From: Streptomyces regalis
GTDB taxonomy: Bacteria > Actinomycetota > Actinomycetes > Streptomycetales > Streptomycetaceae
DNA: 64,000 nt
Assembly (NCBI RefSeq): GCF_001509475.1
Contig: NZ_LLZG01000376.1
Coordinates: 1-64,000, forward strand
Direction: 5' to 3'
Below the pieces are notes generated by a model. The model worked only from the letters and a program-made list of their open reading frames with translations, searched no databases and had not been told where the DNA came from. The position numbers and the translations under genes are program-made. Below are positions 43,897 to 53,633 of this stretch, piece by piece (position 1 is the first letter of the stretch; every line of letters starts with the position of its first letter).

Positions 43897-44948
43897 GCAA
43901 CGCAGCCGTCACCGAAAAGCGCGCCAGCACCCTGCGCGGTGCCCGCCTGCCCAAGTGGTCCCCGTACGCCATCGCGGCCGGCTCGGTCGCCGTCGCGGTC
44001 GGCATCGGCCTGGCCGCCGGCCTCGACAGCCGCGTCCAGTTGGGCCTGATCGCCGGTCTCCTCTTCATCCTCGGTTCGTACGTCATCGCCGCCCGGGTCG
44101 AGGGCCGGCGCCAGGCCAAGGACCGCGTCGCGACCTCTCTCGTCTGGGTCGCCTTCCTGCTGGCGGTCGTCCCGCTGGTCTCCCTGGTCTGGACGACCAT
44201 CGCTCGCGGTGTGAAGGTCCTGGACGTCTACTTCCTGACCCACTCCATGGGCGTGGTCGCCGACTCCCAGCCGGGCGGCGGCATCTACCACGCCATCCTC
44301 GGCAGCCTGGAGCAGGTCGGCCTCGCCACGCTGATCGCCGCGCCGATCGGCGTGCTCACCGCGATCTACCTGGTGGAGTACGGGCGTGGCAACCTCGCCC
44401 GGTCCGTCACCTTCTTCGTCGACGTCATGACCGGTATCCCGTCGATCGTCGCCGGCCTGTTCATCCTCAGCCTCATGCTGATGTTCGACATGCAGCCCTT
44501 CGGCTTCGCCGGCTCACTGGCCCTGGCGATCCTGATGATGCCGGTCGTCGTCCGCTCCACGGAGGAGATGCTCAAGCTCGTCCCGAACGAGCTGCGCGAG
44601 GCCTCCCTGGCGCTGGGCGTGCCCAAGTGGCGCACCATTCTGAAGGTGGTCCTGCCGACCTCCCTCGGCGGCATCACCACCGGCATCATGCTGGCCATCG
44701 CGCGTATCGCCGGTGAGACCGCGCCCGTGCTGCTGCTGGTGTTCGGCAGCAAGTTCATCAACGCCAACCCCTTCGAGGGTGCGCAGGCGTCGCTGCCGCT
44801 GTACATCTACCAGCAGTACGGTTCCGGAGAGACCCCGGCGTACGACCGCGCCTGGGCGGCATCGCTCACGCTGATCGCATTCGTGATGATCCTCAACATG
44901 GTGGCCCGCGGGATCGCCCGCTGGAAGGCCCCGAAGACCGGTCGCTGA
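43893..44948 (+). CDS. pstA: Phosphate ABC transporter permease PstA
   Basis: A 351-aa permease, paralogue and partner of PstC. Helices occur from about residue 26 onward; the ATPase-contact loop is REASLALGVPKWRTILKVVLPTSLGG. It has two additional N-terminal helices compared with the shortest PstA proteins, as is usual in actinobacteria. ATG overlapping the pstC stop. Confidence 0.95.
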   Translation: MSNAAVTEKRASTLRGARLPKWSPYAIAAGSVAVAVGIGLAAGLDSRVQLGLIAGLLFILGSYVIAARVEGRRQAKDRVATSLVWVAFLLAVVPLVSLVWTTIARGVKVLDVYFLTHSMGVVADSQPGGGIYHAILGSLEQVGLATLIAAPIGVLTAIYLVEYGRGNLARSVTFFVDVMTGIPSIVAGLFILSLMLMFDMQPFGFAGSLALAILMMPVVVRSTEEMLKLVPNELREASLALGVPKWRTILKVVLPTSLGGITTGIMLAIARIAGETAPVLLLVFGSKFINANPFEGAQASLPLYIYQQYGSGETPAYDRAWAASLTLIAFVMILNMVARGIARWKAPKTGR

Positions 44949-44990
44949 CGCGGCCATACAGCGACCGAAAACTCTGGAAGTGACGTAAAA

Positions 44991-45767
44991 ATGGCCAAGC
45001 GAATCGACGTAAGCGGTCTGACCGCCTACTACGGCTCCCACAAGGCGATCGAAGACATCTCGATGACGGTCGAGCCCCGCTCGGTGACGGCCTTCATCGG
45101 CCCCTCCGGCTGCGGCAAGTCGACGTTCCTGCGCACGCTGAACCGCATGCACGAGGTCACCCCCGGCGGCCGCGTCGAGGGCAAAGTGCTGCTGGACGAC
45201 GAGGACCTGTACGGCACGGGCATCGACCCGGTGTCCGTCCGCCGCGAGGTCGGCATGGTGTTCCAGCGCCCGAACCCCTTCCCCACGATGTCGATCTTCG
45301 ACAACGTGGCGGCGGGGCTGAAGCTGAACGGCAGCTACAAGAAGAGCGAGCTGCAGGACATCGTCGAGAAGTCCCTCAAGGGCGCCAACCTCTGGAACGA
45401 GGTGAAGGACCGCCTGAACAAGCCCGGTTCCGGCCTCTCCGGCGGCCAGCAGCAGCGCCTGTGCATCGCGCGGGCGATAGCGGTGGAGCCCAAGGTCCTG
45501 CTGATGGACGAGCCCTGCTCGGCCCTGGACCCGATCTCCACGCTCGCCATCGAGGACCTGATCGGCGAACTGAAGGAACGCTTCACGATCGTCATCGTGA
45601 CGCACAACATGCAGCAGGCGGCGCGCGTCTCGGACCGCACGGCCTTCTTCAACCTCGCCGCCGTCGGCCAGCCCGGCAAGCTGATCGAGATCGACGACAC
45701 GGAGCGCATCTTCTCCAACCCGTCGGTCCAGGCCACGGAGGACTACATCTCCGGCCGCTTCGGCTGA
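44991..45767 (+). CDS. pstB: Phosphate ABC transporter ATPase PstB
   Basis: A 258-aa ATPase with Walker [11 protein letters not shown]-loop FQRPNPF, signature LSGGQQQR, Walker [14 protein letters not shown] and switch THNMQQA. All are family-typical; the PNPFP motif is specific to PstB. It ends the pst operon and is followed by two hairpins. No phoU gene follows directly here. Confidence 0.96.
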   Translation: MAKRIDVSGLTAYYGSHKAIEDISMTVEPRSVTAFIGPSGCGKSTFLRTLNRMHEVTPGGRVEGKVLLDDEDLYGTGIDPVSVRREVGMVFQRPNPFPTMSIFDNVAAGLKLNGSYKKSELQDIVEKSLKGANLWNEVKDRLNKPGSGLSGGQQQRLCIARAIAVEPKVLLMDEPCSALDPISTLAIEDLIGELKERFTIVIVTHNMQQAARVSDRTAFFNLAAVGQPGKLIEIDDTERIFSNPSVQATEDYISGRFG

Positions 45768-45790
45768 TCCGCCACCAGGCGACACGAACC

Positions 45791-45824
45791 CCTCGCGGTG
45801 CTGCATGGCGGTGCCACCGCGAGG
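45791..45824 (+). terminator. First hairpin after pstB
   Basis: CCTCGCGGTG and CACCGCGAGG form a 10-bp stem over a 14-nt loop, 24 bp after the stop. Confidence 0.5.
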
Positions 45825-45832
45825 CAGATAAA

Positions 45833-45865
45833 GGGCCCGCCCCCTGGCTCCCAGGGGGCGGGCCC
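45833..45865 (+). terminator. Main terminator of the pst operon
   Basis: GGGCCCGCCCCCTGG and CCAGGGGGCGGGCCC pair perfectly over 15 bp with a CTC loop. Two imperfect direct repeats of TGGGTGGGAGGCGT...GGCAGGC follow at about 45873-45920. Confidence 0.85.
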
Positions 45866-45951
45866 GTCTGTATGGGTGGGAGGCGTTTCGGCAGGCTGGG
45901 TGGGAGGCGTCTTGGCAGGCACTGCCTTCTCACCGCTTCCTTACCGCCGCC

Positions 45952-46071
45952 TCAACCCCTCACATGCCCTGCCGCGTCCGTCCGCGCCAGACTCCGCGCG
46001 CGTCTCGCCGGCCCCCGCCAGCCGCAGCTGCACTGGGCTGTGCAGAAGGGGCCCTTCTCCACCATCGTCAT
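45952..46071 (-). CDS. Small Cys-rich, zinc-finger-like protein
   Basis: A 39-aa protein MTMVEKGPFCTAQCSCGWRG then a basic helix with Arg-rich sequence. The C-x3-C-x-C-G-W core could bind a metal. Small proteins of this pattern are frequent in Streptomyces. A longer in-frame version to 46164 is possible; neither start has a good ribosome site. It lies alone and convergent with pstB. Function unknown. Confidence 0.5.
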   Translation of the reverse strand: MTMVEKGPFCTAQCSCGWRGPARRARSLARTDAAGHVRG

Positions 46072-46223
46072 GCGGTGGTCCAAGGGGTCGCCGTGATTTC
46101 GGGAAGAGCTCGGTCCGTCCTTCTGCGCCACACCGACAACGTTACCCAGGGCAAGTAAGCGCAACGCCCCGCCGTGCGTGACGGGGGCACCTACCCGTCG
46201 TTAACCGGAACGACAGGGGGCCC

Positions 46224-47096
46224 GTGACGGACGTACCGGCTGGGGGTAGGCAGGCGATGACGGAGCGGCAGCAGCACAAGCGGAGGCGCGGGGCGGGCGT
46301 TGCGGCCGGGGTCCTGTGTGTCTGCCTGGCGGGCAGCGGGTGCGCGCAGAGCGGCGCCGCCGCCGAGGACGCGCGCGAGGGCGAGGCCGTGCAAGCCGTG
46401 CGGAGCGCAGCCGATGCGCTCGTCGGCGCCCGGAGCTCCAAGGCCCGTACCTCCATGGAGATGGCCACCGGCGGCACCCGCGTCACCATCCGCGGCGAGG
46501 GCGTGTACGACTTCCGCAGGCAGATCGGGCAGCTGAAGGTCCAACTGCCGCAGGATCCCGCCGGCACCCCCGACCAACGGCCGATCATGGAACTCCTCGC
46601 TCCCGGGGCCCTGTTCATGAAGAACCGAGGCGCCGGTGTGCCCGCCGACAAGTGGGTGCGCGTCGAGACCCGGTCCCTCTCGGACGGCAACCTCGTCACC
46701 GGCGGCGCCACCGATCCGTTCGCCGCCGCCGAGGTGCTGCGCGGGGCGCGGACGGCGACGTATGTCGGTGAGGACGAGATCGCCGGTACGCCGGTGCGGC
46801 ACTACCGGGGGACGGCTGACCTGGGGATTGCCGCTCAGGACGCGTCCGACGGGAACAAGGAGTCCCTGGCGGCGGCGGCGAAAGGGTTCGCCACGGACAA
46901 GGTCCCCTTCGACGTCTACCTCGACGAGGCCGGCCGGATCCGAAAGGTCCGGCACCGGTTCAGTTTCGTCAACGGACAGATGAACAACGCCGTCGCCGTG
47001 GCCTCCACGACCTTGCTGTACGACTTCGGGGCCCCCGTCGACGTACGGCTGCCGGACGGCGACGACATCTACGCGGGCAAGATTGCCGAGGAGTGA
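46224..47096 (+). CDS. Secreted lipoprotein, LppX/LprG-type candidate
   Basis: A 290-aa protein with basic start, hydrophobic core and lipobox L-A-G-S-G-C (about residue 38 counted from the GTG). The mature part is alpha/beta with the AADALVGARSSKARTSMEM helix and the middle strands of the LppX/LprAFG lipoprotein group, which bind lipids or polyketides. GTG 46224 follows AGGGGG; the ATG at 46257 is an alternative. Single gene between the pst operon and csoR. Confidence 0.78.
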   Translation: MTDVPAGGRQAMTERQQHKRRRGAGVAAGVLCVCLAGSGCAQSGAAAEDAREGEAVQAVRSAADALVGARSSKARTSMEMATGGTRVTIRGEGVYDFRRQIGQLKVQLPQDPAGTPDQRPIMELLAPGALFMKNRGAGVPADKWVRVETRSLSDGNLVTGGATDPFAAAEVLRGARTATYVGEDEIAGTPVRHYRGTADLGIAAQDASDGNKESLAAAAKGFATDKVPFDVYLDEAGRIRKVRHRFSFVNGQMNNAVAVASTTLLYDFGAPVDVRLPDGDDIYAGKIAEE

Positions 47097-47224
47097 GGGC
47101 CGGGGTGAGGGTCGGCGTATGCGTGCGTGACGGGCGTCAAGAACTAGCCCGTCCGTGCCATGCGCGGCGTGTAGGCCGCTCCCTACTCTAGGAAGTCGGT
47201 AACGGCAGAGAAGAGGTGATGCAC

Positions 47225-47395
47225 GTGGCTCCGGTCGGCGGTACGGCAGTTCAGGACCACGTCGCCCTCGCCGAGATCGAGCTGTGCGGAGAGCTGATCA
47301 TCGCGGCGTCGACCGCCCGCGAGGACCGGCTCAGCCTGGAGAGCATCGACGAGGTGCTGAGAGTCGCTGAGGAACGGGACACGTCGGACAAGTGA
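47225..47395 (+). CDS. Small conserved-type acidic protein
   Basis: A 56-aa protein starting at GTG seven nt after AGAGGTG, or at the ATG two codons before. It is acidic and helical (VALAEIELCGELIIAASTA, LSLESIDEVLRVAEE). I recall similar small proteins beside csoR in other Streptomyces, but do not know a function. Convergent with csoR, 9 bp apart. Confidence 0.6.
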   Translation: MAPVGGTAVQDHVALAEIELCGELIIAASTAREDRLSLESIDEVLRVAEERDTSDK

Positions 47396-47404
47396 GCGAC
47401 CTCA

Positions 47405-47782
47405 TCAGGTCCGCAGCAGTCGCCCGATCGCCTTCGTCGCCTCTTCCACCTTGGCGTCGATCTCCGTACCGCCCTTGAGGGCCGCGTCGGCGACGCAGTG
47501 GCGGAGGTGCTCCTCCAGCAGTTGCAGGGCGAAGGACTGCAGGGCCTTGGTGGAGGCGGACACCTGCGTGAGTATGTCGATGCAGTAGACGTCCTCGTCG
47601 ACCATGCGCTGCAGGCCACGGATCTGGCCCTCGATCCGGCGCAGGCGCTTGAGGTGCTCGTCCTTCTGCTTGTGGTACCCGTGGATGCCCCGGTCGTGGT
47701 CGGTCACGACCTCCGGGACGGCTGCTTCCGCGGCCTGGTCAGTGGCGGAGGGCACACCCGCGCCGGCCTCGGTGGTCGTCAT
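47405..47782 (-). CDS. csoR: Copper-sensing repressor CsoR
   Basis: A 125-aa all-helical repressor that releases DNA on binding Cu(I). The copper ligands are C67, H92 and C96 (the Cys-His-Cys pattern). The first 35 residues are a flexible extension. ATG after GGAGGA. Its own operator lies about 30 bp upstream. No copper exporter gene is next to it; its targets are elsewhere. Confidence 0.92.
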   Translation of the reverse strand: MTTTEAGAGVPSATDQAAEAAVPEVVTDHDRGIHGYHKQKDEHLKRLRRIEGQIRGLQRMVDEDVYCIDILTQVSASTKALQSFALQLLEEHLRHCVADAALKGGTEIDAKVEEATKAIGRLLRT

Positions 47783-47809
47783 CGCGTCCTCCAGTCAGAA
47801 ACCGCTTCA

Positions 47810-47828
47810 TATACCCCTACTGGGTATA
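47810..47828 (-). promoter_or_regulatory. CsoR operator
   Basis: TATACCC and GGGTATA are separated by 5 nt, matching the ATACCC-N-GGGTAT type of site bound by CsoR. It is 28 bp upstream of csoR, so autoregulation is expected. Confidence 0.8.
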
Positions 47829-48018
47829 TCGTACCGAACTTTGCTAGGTATAGGGCCTGTGGCCGACACCGCGAACGACCGCTGGACTGGACCACTGGGC
47901 AGCCCCCGTGCCGACCACTGTGCCTGATGGGCGACACTGGGGGACGGCCCATTAGCCCTGGCCGGATGATGCGCCTAGCATCAGCCTGACCGAACCGACG
48001 CTTCTTGAGGACCCTCAC

Positions 48019-48639
48019 GTGCGCTTTCGTCTGACCCCCCGGGAGACGAGCTTCTACGACATGTTCGCCGCATCCGCGGACAACATCGTCACGGGCTCGA
48101 AACTCCTGATGGAACTGCTCGGGGCGGACACCGCCGGCCGGGCCGAGATCGCAGAGCGTATGAGGGCCGCGGAACACGCAGGTGACGACGCCACACACGC
48201 GATCTTCCACCAGCTGAACTCCTCGTTCATCACGCCGTTCGACCGCGAGGACATCTACGCCCTCGCATCCTCCCTCGACGACATCATGGACTTCATGGAG
48301 GAGGCCGTCGACCTGGTCGTCCTCTACAACGTCGAGGAACTGCCCAAGGGCGTCGAGCAGCAGATCGAGGTGCTGGCACGCGCGGCCGAGCTGACGGCCG
48401 AGGCGATGCCGAACCTGCGCACGATGGACAACCTCACCGAGTACTGGATCGAGGTCAACCGCCTCGAGAACCAGGCCGACCAGATACACCGCAAGCTCCT
48501 GGCCCACCTCTTCAACGGCAAGTACGACGCGATCGAGGTCCTCAAGCTCAAGCAGATCGTGGATGTGCTGGAGGAGGCGGCGGACGCCTTCGAGCACGTG
48601 GCGAACACGGTGGAGACCATCGCCGTCAAGGAGTCCTGA
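48019..48639 (+). CDS. PhoU-like DUF47 protein, Pit accessory
   Basis: A 206-aa helical protein of the DUF47/PhoU-like family that is normally encoded beside Pit transporters and modulates them. It has two three-helix halves with acidic metal-binding motifs (E-x3-D: EHAGDDATH, ENQADQIH). GTG start. 9 bp upstream of pit. Confidence 0.9.
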   Translation: MRFRLTPRETSFYDMFAASADNIVTGSKLLMELLGADTAGRAEIAERMRAAEHAGDDATHAIFHQLNSSFITPFDREDIYALASSLDDIMDFMEEAVDLVVLYNVEELPKGVEQQIEVLARAAELTAEAMPNLRTMDNLTEYWIEVNRLENQADQIHRKLLAHLFNGKYDAIEVLKLKQIVDVLEEAADAFEHVANTVETIAVKES

Positions 48640-48648
48640 AGCCCACCC

Positions 48649-49647
48649 ATGGACACCTTTGCGCTGGTCGCGACCATCGGAGTCGCGCTCTTCTTCACGT
48701 ACACCAACGGCTTCCACGACTCCGCGAACGCGATCGCCACGTCCGTGTCGACGCGCGCGCTGACACCGCGGGCCGCGCTGCTGATGGCCGCGGTGATGAA
48801 TCTCGGCGGCGCCTTCCTGGGTTCGGGCGTGGCCAAGACGGTCAGTGAGGGACTGATCCAGACACCCGAGGGCTCGAAGGGAATGGGGATCCTCTTCGCG
48901 GCCTTGGTGGGCGCGATCACCTGGAACCTGATCACCTGGTACTTCGGCCTACCGTCGTCCTCCTCCCACGCCCTGTTCGGAGGCATGGTGGGAGCGGCAC
49001 TTGCAGGCGGAACCACCGTGTACTGGCACGGCGTCCTGGAGAAGGTCGTCATCCCGATGTTCGTGTCGCCGATCGTCGGCCTGTGCGCGGGCTACCTGGT
49101 GATGACGGCGATCATGTGGATCTTCCGCCGCGCGAACCCGCACAAGGCCAAGCGGGGCTTCCGTATCGCACAGACGGTCTCGGCCGCCGGCATGGCCCTC
49201 GGCCACGGCCTCCAGGACGCCCAGAAGACCATGGGCATCGTGGTGATGGCGCTGGTCATCGCCGACGTCGAGGACTACGGCGACCCGATCCCGGTATGGG
49301 TCAAGATCGCGTGCGCCGTGATGCTGTCACTCGGCACGTACGCCGGCGGCTGGCGCATCATGCGCACCCTCGGCCGCAAGATCATCGAACTGGACCCGCC
49401 CCAGGGCTTCGCCGCGGAAACAACGGGCGCGTCGATCATGTTCACCACAGCCTTCCTCTTCAAGGCCCCGATCTCCACGACCCACGTCATCACGTCCGCG
49501 ATCATGGGCGTGGGCGCAACGAAGCGGGTGAACGCCGTGCGCTGGGGCGTGGCCAAGAACATCGTCCTGGGTTGGTTCATCACGATGCCGGCAGCGGCCG
49601 CGGTGGCTGCGGCGGCCTTCGGGGTCGTACATCTGGCGTTCTTGTAG
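48649..49647 (+). CDS. pit: Low-affinity phosphate transporter Pit
   Basis: A 332-aa permease that takes up metal-phosphate with protons. The two signature sequences are present: TNGFHDSANAIATSVSTRAL at the start and GLPSSSSHALFGGMVGA (and the repeated STTHVITSAIMGVG). About ten helices in two halves. With DUF47 as one operon; with Pst it gives this locus both low- and high-affinity uptake. Confidence 0.93.
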   Translation: MDTFALVATIGVALFFTYTNGFHDSANAIATSVSTRALTPRAALLMAAVMNLGGAFLGSGVAKTVSEGLIQTPEGSKGMGILFAALVGAITWNLITWYFGLPSSSSHALFGGMVGAALAGGTTVYWHGVLEKVVIPMFVSPIVGLCAGYLVMTAIMWIFRRANPHKAKRGFRIAQTVSAAGMALGHGLQDAQKTMGIVVMALVIADVEDYGDPIPVWVKIACAVMLSLGTYAGGWRIMRTLGRKIIELDPPQGFAAETTGASIMFTTAFLFKAPISTTHVITSAIMGVGATKRVNAVRWGVAKNIVLGWFITMPAAAAVAAAAFGVVHLAFL

Positions 49648-49662
49648 GCGTCGGGCGGGGGC

Positions 49663-49763
49663 GAGGACTCGGTCCACGGTCTGAGAGCTGCGGCGCTGAC
49701 GCGGCGACGGGGGACGAGGACTCCGTCGGCGTTCTGAGAACTGCGGCACTGGCGCCGGGAGGT
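49663..49763 (+). repeat. Two imperfect direct repeats after pit
   Basis: Copies start at 49663 and 49716 (53-bp period). Shared stretches include GAGGACTC and CTGAGA(G/A)CTGCGGC. No coding function; they may have come from a small duplication. Confidence 0.55.
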
Positions 49764-49865
49764 GACGGAGCTCTGGCATTCGATCTCGGCCATCCCGAGC
49801 CCCCACCCGCACGGGGCTTCGCCTCACGGTGCTGACGGTCACCTCCCAACACCGGTCCGCGCATT

Positions 49866-49968
49866 TCAGCCCGTCCGGCGTTTGAGGACGAGGCCCGTTC
49901 AGGGCCGAAGCGGGGGTCCAGGGGGCGGCAGCCCCCTGGCGGGGCCGAAGGGGCGGAGCCCCTTCAGG
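49866..49968 (+). repeat. Dispersed Streptomyces intergenic repeat
   Basis: Begins TCAGCCCGTCCGGCGTTTGA and contains two strong hairpins: AGGGGGC/GCCCCCT and AAGGGGC/GCCCCTT. I recognise this composite from many Streptomyces intergenic regions. It probably ends pit transcription too. The rest of the 434-bp gap shows nothing else. Confidence 0.7.
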
Positions 49969-50081
49969 ATGGGACGGGTAGGGGCGGCGGGGGCGAGAAA
50001 CGCACCACGGCAACCGCACCGCACCATGGAACCCCGCCCCCCACCACCCCGTCTCGTTCCACGTAACCCCCAGGAGGCGAC

Positions 50082-51644
50082 ATGGAACGGCGTACCTTCA
50101 TCGGCGGCGGCGCAGCAGCCCTCACCGCCCTGGCAGCAACCGCCTGTAAGGCCAACTCGGACACAGGCACGGCCGCCGACACAGCCACCCGCACCGAGAC
50201 CACCACCACCCGAACCACAACCGCCTCCGCCCCCGCCAACTGGACCGCCCTCGCCCAAGACCTCGACGGCCCCCTCATCCGCCCGGGCGACGCCGACTGG
50301 AAATCAGCCCACCAGCTCTACAACACCCGCTTCGACTCCCTGAAGCCCGCCGCAGTCGCCTACGTCGCCCACCCCGACGACATCCGCACCACCCTCGCGT
50401 ACGCCCGAGCCCACAACCTCCACGTCGCCATCCGCAACGGCGGCCACTCCTACGCCGGCTGGTCCTCCGGCAACAACCGCCTGATCATCGACGTCTCCAA
50501 GCTCAACCGCATCCGAGCCTCCGGCAACACCGCGGTCATAGGCGCCGGCTCCAAGCTCATCGACGTCTACCGAGCCCTCGCCGCAAAGGGCACCACCATC
50601 CCCGCCGGCTCCTGCCCCACCGTCGGCGTCTCCGGCCTCACCCTCGGCGGCGGCCACGGCGTCACCTCCCGCGCCTACGGCCTGACCTGCGACAGCCTCA
50701 CCCAGGCCACCCTGATAACCGCCGACGGCAAGCAGCTCACCGCCAACGCCACCACCAACAAGGACCTGTTCTGGGCCCTGCGCGGCGCCGGCAACGGCAA
50801 CTTCGGCGTCGTGACGGAACTGCACTTCAAGACCCACCCGGCCCCCCAGGCCGTAACGGCATACATGACCTGGCCCTGGTCGAAGGCCGCCGCGCTGATC
50901 AAGGCCTGGCAGGAGTGGGGCCCGACCCAGCCCGACGAGATCTGGTCGTCCCTGCACGTGGCCAACTACGCCGGCGGCACCCCCACCATCTCCGTCGCCG
51001 CGTTCTCCCTGGGCACCTACGGCGAGCTCCAGAACGCCGTTGACCGCCTGGCCGACCGCCCCGGCGGCCCCGGCCCCGCGACCAACGTCGCCCTCAAGCG
51101 CCGCTCGTACGAGCAGTCGATGGAGCTCTACGCCGGCTGCTCGTCGTTCACCACGGACGCGCAGTGCCACCTCCCCGGCTCCACCCCGGGCCGCTCCCCG
51201 CAGGGCGCGCTGGGCCGCGAGACGTACGCGGCGAAGTCGGACTTCTTCGACCGTTCGCTCTCCTCGGCCGGCATCCAGACCCTGCTGAAGCAGATGCAGG
51301 CGGTCCGCGGCGGCTCCGGCAGCATCGCACTCACGGCCCTCGGCGGAGCCGTCAACCGCGTCTCCCCCACGGCAACCGCCTTCGTGCACCGCCGCTCCCG
51401 CATCCTGGCCCAGTACATCGGCTCCTGGCGCGCCGGTACGACGGGCTCCGCGTCCCAGGCCTGGCTGAAGTCGGCCCACGACGCGATGCGGCCGTACGCC
51501 TCGGGCGCCGCGTACCAGAACTACGCCGACCCGACCCTGAGGGACTGGCGCAAGGCGTACTACGGGGATGCGGCGACGCGCCTGACGAAGTTGAAGAAGC
51601 AGTACGACCCGCAGGGCTTTTTCACGTACCCGCAGGCGCTGTAG
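50082..51644 (+). CDS. Secreted FAD-linked oxidase (BBE family)
   Basis: A 520-aa flavoenzyme exported by Tat as a lipoprotein: the start MERRTFIGGGAA and the A-T-A-C22 lipobox are both present. The FAD domain has H122 in R-N-G-G-H-S and C178 in G-S-C-P-T; together these match the two covalent FAD attachments of berberine-bridge-type oxidases. The C-terminal BBE motif YQNYADPTLRDWRKAYYG is clear. Probable substrates are sugars or alkaloid-like compounds; this cannot be narrowed. Confidence 0.9.
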   Translation: MERRTFIGGGAAALTALAATACKANSDTGTAADTATRTETTTTRTTTASAPANWTALAQDLDGPLIRPGDADWKSAHQLYNTRFDSLKPAAVAYVAHPDDIRTTLAYARAHNLHVAIRNGGHSYAGWSSGNNRLIIDVSKLNRIRASGNTAVIGAGSKLIDVYRALAAKGTTIPAGSCPTVGVSGLTLGGGHGVTSRAYGLTCDSLTQATLITADGKQLTANATTNKDLFWALRGAGNGNFGVVTELHFKTHPAPQAVTAYMTWPWSKAAALIKAWQEWGPTQPDEIWSSLHVANYAGGTPTISVAAFSLGTYGELQNAVDRLADRPGGPGPATNVALKRRSYEQSMELYAGCSSFTTDAQCHLPGSTPGRSPQGALGRETYAAKSDFFDRSLSSAGIQTLLKQMQAVRGGSGSIALTALGGAVNRVSPTATAFVHRRSRILAQYIGSWRAGTTGSASQAWLKSAHDAMRPYASGAAYQNYADPTLRDWRKAYYGDAATRLTKLKKQYDPQGFFTYPQAL

Positions 51645-51711
51645 CGGTCACAGTCATCAACACAACACGACGCAAGCCAAGAAAGGCACGTCAACGGCGG
51701 CGCCAAACGCC

Positions 51712-52428
51712 CTAAGCCGCGAGATCCCGCTCCTCAGCCCCCGCCCCCGCCGACTCCTTCCGAGCCCCCGGAATCAACGCGTCCTGCCCACCCGCCCGGG
51801 ACAACCTCCGCGACCGGATCAGCCACCCACCCCTGGGCGACCGCTCGATCGCGGACATCACAGGTGTCAACAGCGCCATGGCCAACGGCGACAGCAACAG
51901 CGCAACAGCCGTACCGAGCGCGAACCCACCCACCACATCGGTCGGATAGTGCACGCCCATATAGACCCGGCAGAACCCTTCGAGAAGAGCGAGCCCGATC
52001 CCGACCAGCCCGAACTTCCGGTTCGCGACGAACAACCCGACCCCCAGGGCCATGGCGATCGTCGCGTGATCACTCACGAACGAGAAGTCGGTCTTGCCGG
52101 ACACGAGGACTTCGAGCCCTTGGTGATCGTTGAACGGCCGAGGCCGCTCGACGAACCCCCGTATGGGCACATTCACGACCACCGCGAGCGCGGCGGCGAG
52201 CGGCGCCCACACGAGCGCGGCCACCGACGAGGCGGCATCCTCCGCGCCCCGACGCCGCACGGACCACCAGCACCACACCACGAGCAGCACCATGGCGAGC
52301 ACCAGCCCGTACTCACCGACGTACTCCATGACCCGGTCGAACCAGCGCGGCGCGTCCTTGGCCAGGCCATTGATGTCGTAGAGCAGCTCGACGTCGGGGT
52401 TCGACCCGGATTCTGCGAGTCCAGCCAT
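51712..52428 (-). CDS. PAP2-family membrane phosphatase
   Basis: A 238-aa membrane protein with about six helices and the three phosphatase motifs: R-G-F-V-E-R-P-R-P, S-D-H (in place of the usual S-G-H) and R-V-Y-M-G-V-H-Y-P-T-D. Likely substrate is a lipid phosphate such as undecaprenyl pyrophosphate or phosphatidate. ATG start; convergent with the FAD oxidase gene. Confidence 0.88.
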   Translation of the reverse strand: MAGLAESGSNPDVELLYDINGLAKDAPRWFDRVMEYVGEYGLVLAMVLLVVWCWWSVRRRGAEDAASSVAALVWAPLAAALAVVVNVPIRGFVERPRPFNDHQGLEVLVSGKTDFSFVSDHATIAMALGVGLFVANRKFGLVGIGLALLEGFCRVYMGVHYPTDVVGGFALGTAVALLLSPLAMALLTPVMSAIERSPRGGWLIRSRRLSRAGGQDALIPGARKESAGAGAEERDLAA

Positions 52429-52625
52429 GATGCTGCGGCCCCTTCGTCGTCTCTCCGGCGCATCTTGCGTACGCCGCTCCGCCCACCCCCGTGGTTGTAG
52501 ATCCGGCTACGAAACCAGGAACGCACGGTCCCTGTTGATACGTTCCACACTCCACTGAATGATCACTCAGACGTTATCGAAGAGATATCCATCCCTGCAG
52601 CTCAGGGGGTGGGTTCACGCTCCGT

Positions 52626-53633
52626 CTACACCGCCGTAGGCAGCGCTTTCGCGCCATCCTCGGTCACTCGCGTGGCCCCGAAGTAATCGGGGGTGTCGAT
52701 CGGGTCGAACCGGATCACAGCACCCGTTCTCGGCGCGTCGATCATGTACCCGCCGCCGACATAAATCCCGACATGCCGGATGGCCCGGGAGTTGGTGAGG
52801 TCGTCCGAGAAGAACACCAGATCCCCGGGCAACAACTCGCCCCGCTCCGGATGCGGCCCCGCGTTGTACTGATCGTTCGCCACGCGCGGCAGCGTGATCC
52901 CGACCGTCTCATATGCGGCCTGCGTCAGCCCCGAACAGTCGAACCGCCCACCGTCCTCGGCAGTGCCCTCCCCACCCCAGAGATAGGGCGTGCCCAGCTT
53001 CTTCTGCGCGTAGTAGATGGCGCCGGCGGCCTGCTTGCTGGGATCGACACGGTTGACGGGCGCGGCGAAGCTCTCCTCCAGAGTCGTGATCGTCTTCACG
53101 TAGTTCTGGGTCTCCTTGTACGGCGGCACGCCCCCGTACTTGATGACCGCGTACGCCCCCGCGTTGTAGGACGCGAGCATGTTCTTCGTCGGGTCGCCGG
53201 GGACGTCCTTCACGTACGAGGCGAGCTTGCAGTCGTACGACGCGGCCGACGGAATCGCGTCATTCGGATCCCATACGTCACGGTCGCCGTCACCGTCGCC
53301 GTCGACGCCGTGCGTGGCCCAGGTGCCCGGGATGAACTGCGCGATGCCCTGCGCGGCCGCCGGGCTCTGGGCCTTCGGGTTGAACCCGCTCTCCTGGTAC
53401 AGCTGGGCGGCGAGCAACGCGGGATTGATGGCAGGGCACATATTGCCCCACTTCTGCACGAGCGTCTGATACGCGGCCGGCACAGCCCCCTTGGCGAGGG
53501 TCTTGGCCCCGCCGCCCACCCCGTTGGCCAGGTTCCCGGCGACGATGTAGACCCCGACGACGAGCAGCATCACGAAGCTGAGCCCCGCCGCGACAGCGGC
53601 ACCCGCCACGATCCATGCCTTACGCACCGTCAA
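52626..53633 (-). CDS. Cell-wall hydrolase: transglycosylase plus NlpC/P60
   Basis: A 335-aa membrane-anchored enzyme. Membrane helix about 8-31; lytic transglycosylase-type domain (about 55-165) with catalytic E81 (YQESGFNPKA); NlpC/P60 endopeptidase (about 200-325) with C232 (DCSGLT) and H286 (RHVGIYVG). It can cut both glycan and peptide parts of peptidoglycan. The residues DGDGDGDRD near 110 look like an inserted Ca-binding loop. This two-domain type also occurs in conjugative elements, but no transfer genes are near. Confidence 0.9.
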   Translation of the reverse strand: MTVRKAWIVAGAAVAAGLSFVMLLVVGVYIVAGNLANGVGGGAKTLAKGAVPAAYQTLVQKWGNMCPAINPALLAAQLYQESGFNPKAQSPAAAQGIAQFIPGTWATHGVDGDGDGDRDVWDPNDAIPSAASYDCKLASYVKDVPGDPTKNMLASYNAGAYAVIKYGGVPPYKETQNYVKTITTLEESFAAPVNRVDPSKQAAGAIYYAQKKLGTPYLWGGEGTAEDGGRFDCSGLTQAAYETVGITLPRVANDQYNAGPHPERGELLPGDLVFFSDDLTNSRAIRHVGIYVGGGYMIDAPRTGAVIRFDPIDTPDYFGATRVTEDGAKALPTAV

